Assembly: GCA_017984035.1 (NCBI GenBank)
Contig: JAGOAF010000030.1
Location: 1-17,242 of the forward strand
Reading direction: 5' to 3'
Length of the DNA stretch: 17,242 bases
DNA from: Flavobacterium sp.
GTDB taxonomy: Bacteria > Bacteroidota > Bacteroidia > Flavobacteriales > Flavobacteriaceae
Shown here: positions 7,701-13,797 of the stretch, piece after piece
How the letters are laid out: every line of letters begins with the position of its first letter
How positions within the stretch are numbered: the first letter of the stretch is position 1
Notes under the pieces: model-generated
Told to the model about the DNA's origin: nothing
Databases searched by the model: none
What the model saw: the letters and a program-made list of their open reading frames with translations, nothing else
Program-made: the position numbers and the translations under genes

Positions 7701-8354
7701 ATGAATACCTATAACTTGATAGATAAAACAATACTTTTTGTGAAAGCCACTTTAGCGCAAGCCGAAGGCGGACACGATTGGTTTCATATTGAACGCGTGT
7801 ATAAAAATGCATTATTGATTGCTGCATCAGAAAACTGTGATTTGGAAATAGTGCAATTGGGCGCTTTACTTCACGACATCGCCGATAGTAAATTTCACGA
7901 TGGCGATGAAACAATTGGCCCAAGAACCGCGCGCACTTTTTTAGAATCAGAAAAGGTGTTGCCTACAACAATTGATCACGTAATCGCAATTATAGAAAAC
8001 ATTTCGTTTAAGGGCGGTCGAGTGGAAAGAAAATTTTCATCTATTGAGTTAGATATTGTTCAAGATGCCGATCGTTTGGATGCCATTGGTGCCATTGGTA
8101 TTGCTAGAACATTCAATTATGGGGGATTCAAGAACAGAACGCTATACAATCCTGAAATTGCTCCTAATTTGTCCATGTCCAAAGAAGAATATAAAAATAA
8201 TGAGGCACCTACCATCAATCATTTTTATGAAAAATTATTGTTGTTGAAAGACAAAATGAACACCCTAACGGGAAAACAAATTGCCCAAGAACGCCACCGT
8301 TATATGGAAGGTTTTTTGGAACAATTTTATGCAGAATGGGAAGGGAGAAAATAA
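7701..8354 (+). CDS. HD-domain phosphohydrolase
   Basis: This 217-residue cytosolic protein belongs to the HD superfamily of metal-dependent phosphohydrolases. The metal-binding pattern is visible as H29 in GGHDWFHIERV, the HD pair H58-D59 in LGALLHDIADSKFHD, and D122/D124 in IVQDADRLDAIGAIGIARTF. The layout is that of the YedJ/YpgQ-like group, some members of which hydrolyse nucleotides. The substrate here is unknown, and this could also be a general phosphatase. The gene sits alone on its strand. It starts 16 nt after the desaturase terminator, and I could not find a TAnnTTTG box in that gap. It ends 4 nt from the stop of the convergent 134-residue gene, leaving no room for a separate terminator. 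Confidence 0.88.
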   Translation: MNTYNLIDKTILFVKATLAQAEGGHDWFHIERVYKNALLIAASENCDLEIVQLGALLHDIADSKFHDGDETIGPRTARTFLESEKVLPTTIDHVIAIIENISFKGGRVERKFSSIELDIVQDADRLDAIGAIGIARTFNYGGFKNRTLYNPEIAPNLSMSKEEYKNNEAPTINHFYEKLLLLKDKMNTLTGKQIAQERHRYMEGFLEQFYAEWEGRK

Positions 8355-8358
8355 AATT

Positions 8359-8763
8359 TTAGTCGAGGGAAAGTTGTTTTTCTTGCATTGCTAAAACCAC
8401 ATCTGAAGCACTTTTAAAAGTGGGTGCTTGTTCTACAATACTACCGACTCTTTTTTTATTCAATTTAAATGTCAAATCGTTCTCTGTAGTAAACAATAAA
8501 GCGGTCAAAAACGGATTATTCATATAGGAAGAAAGCACAAAAAAAGCTTCTTCTAAGCTGTGAAAACTTTCCACTTCCTCCGTTTTGTAACGTGCAATAA
8601 GTGAAATACGTACTTGATCATCCTCCAAAACGGGACGCATATATATGTTTTTTAATTCGGTATCACCAATGGTTTTTGCCAAGGTTAATTTAGCAAAAGT
8701 ATAGTGCGTCATACTTTCTTTTACACTCTCCCAAAAAAGGGCAAACTCTGTTTGAAAAGCCAT
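8359..8763 (-). CDS. Conserved-looking protein of unknown function, 134 aa
   Basis: I do not recognise a named family with certainty. The product is 134 residues, soluble, with no signal peptide or membrane segment. Its sequence (FAKLTLAK near 23-30, LKNIYMRPV near 37-45, RYKTEEVESFHSLEEAF, FLTALLFTTENDL, KRVGSIVEQAPTFKSASD) resembles, from memory, the N-terminal part of some Bacteroidota proteins annotated as SAM-dependent methyltransferases, where a longer C-terminal part follows. Here no methyltransferase domain or SAM-binding glycine motif exists, so it would be a stand-alone version. That link is only a recollection and needs a profile search. The gene starts 22 nt after the enoyl-CoA hydratase-like gene and is the last of the long minus-strand run. 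Codon use and start look like those of a real gene. Confidence 0.75.
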   Translation of the reverse strand: MAFQTEFALFWESVKESMTHYTFAKLTLAKTIGDTELKNIYMRPVLEDDQVRISLIARYKTEEVESFHSLEEAFFVLSSYMNNPFLTALLFTTENDLTFKLNKKRVGSIVEQAPTFKSASDVVLAMQEKQLSLD

Positions 8764-8785
8764 TTGCTTAATTTAAATTGTTGAA

Positions 8786-9568
8786 TTATTTTCCGCTAAA
8801 ATTAGCTTTTCTTTTTTCTAAAAATGCAGTTGTTCCTTCTTTGAAATCAACAGTACCAAACAATCTACCAAAAGCATTGATTTCTGTTGCATACCCATTT
8901 TTTGTTTTGTCAAAACTCGAATTCACAGCACCGATGGCTTCACTAATGGCAACAGGAGCATTTTTAATGATTTTTTGAGCTAATCCTTGGCAAAACTCAA
9001 TGAGTTCGGCTTGAGGCACGACGTAGTTCACCAAACCGTATTCTTTGGCTTCATGAGCAGTTATCATGGAAGCGGTTAAAATCATTTCCATTGCCCGACC
9101 TTTTCCCACCAATTGAGGTAAACGTTGTGTACCACCATAGCCTGGAATCAATCCTAAAGTTACTTCTGGCAATCCCATTTTAGCATTGTCAGACGCGACT
9201 CTAAAATGACACGCCATGGCTAATTCCAGTCCGCCTCCTAAGGCAAATCCATTAACAGCAGCAATAACTGGTTTTTTTAAATTTTCAATATGGTCAAATA
9301 CTTTTTGGTGTCCCTCTGCGGCGAGTTGCGTTCCTTCTTGAGGAGAAAAATCAGCAAATTCAGCAATATCGGCACCCGCTACAAATGCTTTTTCGCCACT
9401 TCCAGTCAATATAATTACCTGAACCGCTTCATTGTTTTCTAAATCGGTAAATGCAGCGTGTAATTCAGCAAGCGTATTTTTATTTAATGCATTCAATTTC
9501 GCAGGGCGATTCAAAGTAACCAATGCTATTTTGTTTTCTATTGCAACCAAAAGATTTTCGTAGTTCAT
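8786..9568 (-). CDS. Enoyl-CoA hydratase/isomerase family protein
   Basis: This 260-residue crotonase-fold protein most likely hydrates trans-2-enoyl-CoA thioesters in fatty acid beta-oxidation or a related acyl-CoA pathway. Key parts are visible: KLNALNKNTL near the N-terminus, the oxyanion-hole regions AFVAGADIAEF (61-71) and VNGFALGGGLELA (105-117), and PEVTLGLIPGYGGTQRL (134-150). E115 and E135 are 20 residues apart, the same as the two catalytic glutamates of rat enoyl-CoA hydratase (E144/E164), which favours true hydratase activity. The length is typical. It starts 11 nt after the histidine kinase stop. No other beta-oxidation gene is nearby, so the exact substrate is open; a butyryl-type short-chain enoyl-CoA is one possibility. 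Confidence 0.9.
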   Translation of the reverse strand: MNYENLLVAIENKIALVTLNRPAKLNALNKNTLAELHAAFTDLENNEAVQVIILTGSGEKAFVAGADIAEFADFSPQEGTQLAAEGHQKVFDHIENLKKPVIAAVNGFALGGGLELAMACHFRVASDNAKMGLPEVTLGLIPGYGGTQRLPQLVGKGRAMEMILTASMITAHEAKEYGLVNYVVPQAELIEFCQGLAQKIIKNAPVAISEAIGAVNSSFDKTKNGYATEINAFGRLFGTVDFKEGTTAFLEKRKANFSGK

Positions 9569-9579
9569 GGAGGTATATT

Positions 9580-11052
9580 TTAAGAATTTAAAATGGGCAA
9601 ACTCACAGTAAAAGTGGTGCCTTGACCATATTGTGTTTCAAATGTAATGCTTCCCTTGTAATTTTCGATAATATTTTTAATGATACTTAAGCCCAATCCC
9701 ATTCCGCTATTTTTGGTGGTGAATTTAGGTTCGAAAATTCGATCTTGATCGTTTTCTTTTATACCAATTCCGTTGTCTTTTACCGTGATTACAACCGTTT
9801 TTATGTTTTGTTCCACCCGTACCACAATGGATTTATTTTCTTTTTGATCTGGAATGGCTTGAATGGCATTTTTGACCAAATTGGTAATGATTCGAATGAG
9901 TTGAGTACGGTCAATTTTGGCTATAATTTCTTCCGATTTTTTTTCAAAAACCAAATAGTCTTCGTTGAAAATATCCAAAGCCAATTCGACTACTTCGACC
10001 ACATTGAGCAGTTCGTTTTGTTGTGCCGGCATCGAAGCAAAGTTCGAAAAAGCAGATGCGACTGCACTCATGGTATCAATTTGCTGAATTAAAGTCTCTG
10101 AGTAATCCTTCATCCTTTGTTGGATATCGGGGTCATTGGGGTCAAATTTTCGTTGGAAACTTTGCACAGTCAATCGCATTGGCGTTAGCGGATTTTTAAT
10201 CTCGTGTGCGACTTGTTTCGCCATTTCGCGCCACGCTTCCTCACGTTCGCTTTGGGCTAATTTCACAGCACTGATTTCCAATTCGTCTACCATCGCATTA
10301 TAGGACTTGATTAACAAATTAATTTCTTTACTGCTAGCTTCCACCCCAATTTTTTCGTTCTTCTGATTCAAACTGGTTTCACTCAATCTATCAGAAATTG
10401 TTTTTAATGACTTGGTGATATAGGTTGAAAGGAAATAGGCTAGGCCAAAGGCAACTAATAGCATAAATGAATACACTTGGGCCAAACGAATCAGAAAACC
10501 GTTCAATTCTTTTTCATAGAATCCATTGTCTTCCACATAGGGTAAATTCAAAATCCCTAGGGGTTTGAATTTGTCGTCTTTGATTTGGCTATACGAAGAA
10601 CGATTTTTCACACCGTTAATGGTTTTGATGTCTACAAAACGTTTTTCTATAGAAGAACGCACTAATTTTAGAATGTACTTCGGAATCGGTGGCGCAACTT
10701 TGTCTACCGAAAAAGATTCTTTGGAAGATTTTAGTAGGTTTCCTTCTTGACTGTAAATATTGATTTCTATGGCGTGAATTTGTGCCAATTCGTGAATTTT
10801 ATCTCTGAAAATCAAAGGTAAATTTTGCGTTGTTAACGGATAGGAGGTATTCGAAAGCACATAATCAATATGCTCTTTCACTTCATTTTCTTTTCGTTCT
10901 AAACGTTCTTGATGGTATACCCTCGCTTCGTTTTTAAACTGAATAATTGAAATTGAAGCCAAAATGATTGAAGCCATAATAATCAATACGATCATCGACA
11001 GGAAAATCCTAGTTCGAAGAGAAAGCATTGCTATTTTAAAGCTTTTAGCCAT
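9580..11052 (-). CDS. Membrane sensor histidine kinase, NtrY-like
   Basis: This 490-residue kinase would sense a signal at the membrane and autophosphorylate. One membrane segment lies at about 16-37 and a second at about 190-210. The segment of about 150 residues between them is the likely extracytoplasmic sensor and has no motif I recognise. A HAMP-like linker follows (about 211-262). The phosphoacceptor is H283 in VAHEIKNPLTPMRL, an NtrY-type dimerisation motif. The ATPase domain shows NLVKNAIQAI (391-400), DNGIGI (426-431), FEPKFTTK (440-447) and GMGLGL (450-455), so all N, G1, F and G2 boxes are intact. No response regulator gene lies in the window, so its partner is elsewhere. It follows hemJ after a 67 nt gap containing a weak hairpin, so it may have its own start of transcription. 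Confidence 0.92.
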   Translation of the reverse strand: MAKSFKIAMLSLRTRIFLSMIVLIIMASIILASISIIQFKNEARVYHQERLERKENEVKEHIDYVLSNTSYPLTTQNLPLIFRDKIHELAQIHAIEINIYSQEGNLLKSSKESFSVDKVAPPIPKYILKLVRSSIEKRFVDIKTINGVKNRSSYSQIKDDKFKPLGILNLPYVEDNGFYEKELNGFLIRLAQVYSFMLLVAFGLAYFLSTYITKSLKTISDRLSETSLNQKNEKIGVEASSKEINLLIKSYNAMVDELEISAVKLAQSEREEAWREMAKQVAHEIKNPLTPMRLTVQSFQRKFDPNDPDIQQRMKDYSETLIQQIDTMSAVASAFSNFASMPAQQNELLNVVEVVELALDIFNEDYLVFEKKSEEIIAKIDRTQLIRIITNLVKNAIQAIPDQKENKSIVVRVEQNIKTVVITVKDNGIGIKENDQDRIFEPKFTTKNSGMGLGLSIIKNIIENYKGSITFETQYGQGTTFTVSLPILNS

Positions 11053-11072
11053 AGAGAGTGAGTGGTGATTTG

Positions 11073-11102
11073 AAAAAGTAATAATAGCGACCAGCTAATT
11101 AC
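11073..11102 (-). terminator. Weak hairpin terminator candidate after hemJ
   Basis: On the minus strand GTAATTAGC (plus positions 11102-11094) can pair with GCTATTATTAC (11088-11078). This gives 9 bp with a 2 nt bulge and a 5 nt loop, followed by five T. The stem is AT-rich, so termination would be partial at best. It may reduce read-through from the hem genes into the histidine kinase gene. Confidence 0.4.
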
Positions 11103-11119
11103 TAATCACTATTTACGTA

Positions 11120-11662
11120 TTACTTCTTTTCTCTTAATCGTTTGTAAAATTTAAATCCAAGCATGATGAGAATGGAAAATAAAAAAATACCAATTACGCC
11201 ATAAATCCAATTCACTGCATTTTTTAAAATTACCAAGAATACAACTGCAAATAAAATTAAAGTGGCTCCTTCATTCCAAATACGCATAAAATTCCCACTA
11301 TGTTTTACCTCGTTATTTTGTAATTGTTTGAAAATTTGGTGGCATTTTAAATGGTACACATACAACAAGAACACAAACCCTAATTTCACATGCATCCACG
11401 GCATTTGCAACCAAGCATTACCCAATTCGGTAAAAAACAACATCCAAAAAGCAAAAAAACTAGCTAAAATAGCTGAAGGCCAAGTGATGATGTACCACAA
11501 ACGGTAACTCATAATCTTGAATTGCTCCTGCAAAATTTCTTTTTCTGGAGAGGGTTTTTCTGAAGCTTCAATTTGGTACACAAATAGGCGGACGATATAA
11601 AACAATCCGGCAAACCAAGTGATGACAAATATTAAGTGCAAGGATTTTAGGTAGTCGTACAT
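11120..11662 (-). CDS. hemJ: Protoporphyrinogen IX oxidase HemJ (CopD-like membrane protein)
   Basis: HemJ oxidises protoporphyrinogen IX to protoporphyrin IX in the inner membrane, the step before ferrochelatase. The product is 180 residues with five predicted membrane segments: about 4-25, 55-77, 88-107, 131-150 and 152-172. Typical HemJ features are the N-terminal YDYLKSLHLIFVITWFAGLF with the probable heme-binding H9, RLFVYQ, and WMHVKLGFVFLL with H91 and K93. Many proteobacterial HemJ proteins are about 150 residues with four membrane segments, so the last one here is an extension. HemJ is easily confused with generic CopD-like proteins. Its place 8 nt after hemH makes the HemJ call strong. 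No hemG or hemY is visible in the window. Confidence 0.88.
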   Translation of the reverse strand: MYDYLKSLHLIFVITWFAGLFYIVRLFVYQIEASEKPSPEKEILQEQFKIMSYRLWYIITWPSAILASFFAFWMLFFTELGNAWLQMPWMHVKLGFVFLLYVYHLKCHQIFKQLQNNEVKHSGNFMRIWNEGATLILFAVVFLVILKNAVNWIYGVIGIFLFSILIMLGFKFYKRLREKK

Positions 11663-11670
11663 GGGCTCAA

Positions 11671-12690
11671 CTATTTGTTGTTTTTAAATTCTTCAATCCA
11701 TTTTGCCACCACGCCACACCATTCGTCCTCGTCGTTCATACATGGAATAGCCATAAATTCTTCACCACCGTGATGTAAAAATTGTTCGTTAGCCTCCATC
11801 GCAATTTCTTCCAATGTTTCCAAACAATCGGCTACAAAAGCTGGAGTTACTACAGCTAATTTCTTTATTCCTTTTTCAGGCATTTTATTCACCTCGACAT
11901 CGGTATAAGGTGTTAACCATTTGTCACCTGCTAAACGAGATTGGAAAGTTTGGCTGTATTTCCCTTCGGGAATACCTAATAATTTGACTACTTGTTTTGT
12001 GGTTTCGTAACATTGGTGACGGTAACAAAACTCGTGCGCCGGTGAAGGCGTGTTACAACAAGATCCATCAATTTTACAATGTGATTTGGTAATATCGGTT
12101 TTGCGGATGTGACGTTTTGGAATTCCATGATACGAAAACAACAAATGATCGTAATCAAAACCTTCTAAGTGTTTTTTGATCGAATTAGATAAAGCTTCAA
12201 TATATCCAGGTTTGTTGTAAAAAGCCGGAACGGTTGTAAATTTCATATCAGGAAAATGCTTGGCGCGAAGTTCTTCTGCCAACACTAAAATCGTAGTGGT
12301 AGATGCCATAGCATGTTGTGGATACAAAGGAAAAAGTAGTACTTCAGTCACGCCTTTATCGTGTAATTCTTGTAGTCCTTTTAAAATAGTCATAGTACCA
12401 TAACGCATGGATAATGCCACTGGAATATCCACCAAAGTTTTCACTTTTTCGTGCATTTTTTTAGAAATCACGATCAAAGGAGAACCTTCGCTAGTCCAAA
12501 TTCTAGCATAGGCCTCGGCTGATTTTTTAGGTCTTGTTTGTAAAATGATTCCACGAACTAACAAGGCACGCAATAAAAACGGAACGTCAATTACATATTT
12601 GTCCATTAAAAATTCGTCTAAATACGGTTTTACGTCTTTAGCAGTTGGGCTTTCTGGGGAACCAAGATTAACTAATAATACTCCTTTCAT
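11671..12690 (-). CDS. hemH: Ferrochelatase with an internal cysteine cluster
   Basis: This 339-residue ferrochelatase inserts Fe2+ into protoporphyrin IX to form heme, on the cytoplasmic side of the membrane. The signature is FSYHGIPKRHI (185-195) with catalytic H188, and the conserved acidic segment FVADCLETLEEIAME (285-299). The N-terminal GVLLVNLGSPESP is standard. Five cysteines occur in one internal stretch, C205, C211, C212, C222 and C227. This is the type of segment of about 20 residues known to hold a [2Fe-2S] cluster in ferrochelatases such as that of Myxococcus xanthus; cluster binding here is inferred. There is no C-terminal cysteine group of the animal type. It starts 4 nt after the AraC-type regulator and is followed 8 nt later by hemJ, so the three probably form one transcript. 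Confidence 0.96.
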   Translation of the reverse strand: MKGVLLVNLGSPESPTAKDVKPYLDEFLMDKYVIDVPFLLRALLVRGIILQTRPKKSAEAYARIWTSEGSPLIVISKKMHEKVKTLVDIPVALSMRYGTMTILKGLQELHDKGVTEVLLFPLYPQHAMASTTTILVLAEELRAKHFPDMKFTTVPAFYNKPGYIEALSNSIKKHLEGFDYDHLLFSYHGIPKRHIRKTDITKSHCKIDGSCCNTPSPAHEFCYRHQCYETTKQVVKLLGIPEGKYSQTFQSRLAGDKWLTPYTDVEVNKMPEKGIKKLAVVTPAFVADCLETLEEIAMEANEQFLHHGGEEFMAIPCMNDEDEWCGVVAKWIEEFKNNK

Positions 12691-12694
12691 TTTT

Positions 12695-13567
12695 TTATAA
12701 ATTGGTGTTGATTGACATTAAATATTTCTTTGGGGTAGTGGCAAATTTTTTCTTGAAAGCCGCAATAAAATGACTTCCGGTGCTATAGCCAATTTTTAAT
12801 CCTACTTCATTGACATTATAGGAGCCGCTATCCAATAATTTTCTAGCATAGTCCATTTTATAATCAAAAAGAAAACCATAAACGGTATCGCCATAAATTT
12901 GTTTGAAACCCATTTTTAATTTTTTCAAATTGAGCCCTACTTGATCAGCTAATTCTTGTAATCCTGGCGGTTCAGCCATGTTGGCAATGATAATTTCTTT
13001 TGCCTTTTTGATTTTAAATACATTGTCTTCGTCAATTAAAAACGGACACTGCTCCGCATTTGGGTCTTCACTTTTATTAAAATACAAACTCAATAATTCG
13101 TAGCCTTTGCCTTTGTAATATAAGTTTTTGATAGACGGATGTAAGTTATAATGAAATAGCTGACTTAAAACAATCGCCATAGACGGACTGATATTTCCTT
13201 CGTTATAATATTTTTTGTCTTTATTGTCAGGACTTAAAAATGTGATATAGTTGGCCTCGGTAGAAAATAAAGCATGAAATTTTTTAATGGAAATAATTAC
13301 CGAAATCACCCAAGAGTTGGGTGCCAATTCTAAATTCAAAGGCAATTCTTTTTGAGGATTATACAGGAGAAGTGATTTCTCTTCCTTTAATTCCAAAGCA
13401 TAATTGCCTTGATTGAAAATAAATTTTGCGTTTCCTTTAATACCAAAATGAAACTGAATCAGCCCACTACCCACCTCACGTTGTGCATGAAACGGTTCGG
13501 CGCTATCATTTTGAAAGCGGATGAGCGTAAAGTCGTCCTCAATTTTTATAACTTCTTGTGAACCCAT
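12695..13567 (-). CDS. AraC-family transcriptional regulator next to heme genes
   Basis: This is a DNA-binding regulator of 290 residues from the ATG at 13567. An upstream ATG at 13618 would add 17 residues (MSKYRILICF and seven more) without family character, so I prefer the shorter form. The C-terminal 100 residues are an AraC-type double helix-turn-helix: helix 1 motif LQELADQVGLNLKKLKMGFK (203-222) and the second motif VNEVGLKIGYSTGSHFIAAF (252-271), closing with TTPKKYL. The N-terminal about 170 residues are a cupin-like ligand domain with no named ligand. In this form the only cysteine is C174, followed by P175, a Cys-Pro heme-regulatory-motif core. It is the first gene before hemH and hemJ and divergent from hemACDE. 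This suggests control of heme synthesis, which is inference. Confidence 0.9.
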   Translation of the reverse strand: MGSQEVIKIEDDFTLIRFQNDSAEPFHAQREVGSGLIQFHFGIKGNAKFIFNQGNYALELKEEKSLLLYNPQKELPLNLELAPNSWVISVIISIKKFHALFSTEANYITFLSPDNKDKKYYNEGNISPSMAIVLSQLFHYNLHPSIKNLYYKGKGYELLSLYFNKSEDPNAEQCPFLIDEDNVFKIKKAKEIIIANMAEPPGLQELADQVGLNLKKLKMGFKQIYGDTVYGFLFDYKMDYARKLLDSGSYNVNEVGLKIGYSTGSHFIAAFKKKFATTPKKYLMSINTNL

Positions 13568-13661
13568 AGCGATATTTTTATAGCAGCTAAAACATATCAA
13601 AATTCGATATTTTGACATAAAACCAGTCCGAAATCGAATTTAAATAGACTTGATTGTAGTA

Positions 13662-13669
13662 CAAAAATA
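13662..13669 (-). promoter_or_regulatory. Candidate -7 element for the AraC-hemH-hemJ transcript
   Basis: Read on the minus strand the sequence is TATTTTTG, a full match to TAnnTTTG. It would start transcription near 13655, giving a leader of almost 90 nt to the preferred ATG at 13567. That leader holds two CGATATTTT copies and the inverted repeat 13600-13641. No TTG lies at the right spacing upstream. Confidence 0.4.
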
Positions 13670-13708
13670 GATTTTTTTACTATAAAAGTACTATTTCATT
13701 TCAAAAAA

Positions 13709-13729
13709 ACATTTAGCGACACATTTAGC
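13709..13729 (+). repeat. Direct repeat ACATTTAGC upstream of hemA, possible operator
   Basis: Two exact 9 bp copies of ACATTTAGC are separated by 3 bp (GAC), a period of 12 bp. A related TATAGCG follows at 13733-13739. The pair ends 34 bp before the candidate hemA -7 box, a typical position for an activator that contacts RNA polymerase. AraC-type proteins often bind such direct repeats. Confidence 0.45.
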
Positions 13730-13763
13730 CCTTATAGCGTTACTTTTATCAAACCCTTAACGA

Positions 13764-13771
13764 TATTTTTG
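13764..13771 (+). promoter_or_regulatory. Candidate -7 element for hemA operon
   Basis: TATTTTTG matches TAnnTTTG and ends 26 nt before the hemA ATG. Upstream, TTA at 13740-13742 is 21 nt away where TTG would be expected, so the -33 element is degenerate. A weak -33 would fit a promoter that needs an activator. One of the three CGATATTTT repeats overlaps this box. Confidence 0.5.
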
Positions 13772-13797
13772 TTCCACTTTTTAGAAAAGTATACTTT

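Larger units (their letters stand above)
13568..13797. promoter_or_regulatory. Divergent control region between the AraC gene and hemA
   Basis: This 230 bp AT-rich region separates the two arms of the heme cluster. It carries candidate -7 boxes for both directions and an unusual density of short repeats. CGATATTTT occurs three times in the same orientation (13570-13578, 13605-13613, 13761-13769). ACATTTAGC is directly repeated (13709-13717 and 13721-13729). TACTAT is directly repeated 11 bp apart (13678-13683, 13689-13694). AAATTCGAT and ATCGAATTT form an inverted repeat (13600-13608, 13633-13641). Some of these are probably operator half-sites. I see no open frame that looks like a gene. Confidence 0.6.

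Noticed and set aside
9745..10092. Plus-strand open frame opposite the kinase ATPase domain
   Set aside because: Its composition (many Phe, Tyr and Asn) is typical of the antisense of a lysine- and glutamate-rich gene.
13568..13618. Longer AraC reading frame starting at 13618 (307 residues)
   Set aside because: The extra 17 residues look unlike the family start and overlap repeat-rich regulatory sequence. The ATG at 13567 fits better. Proof needs start-site data.
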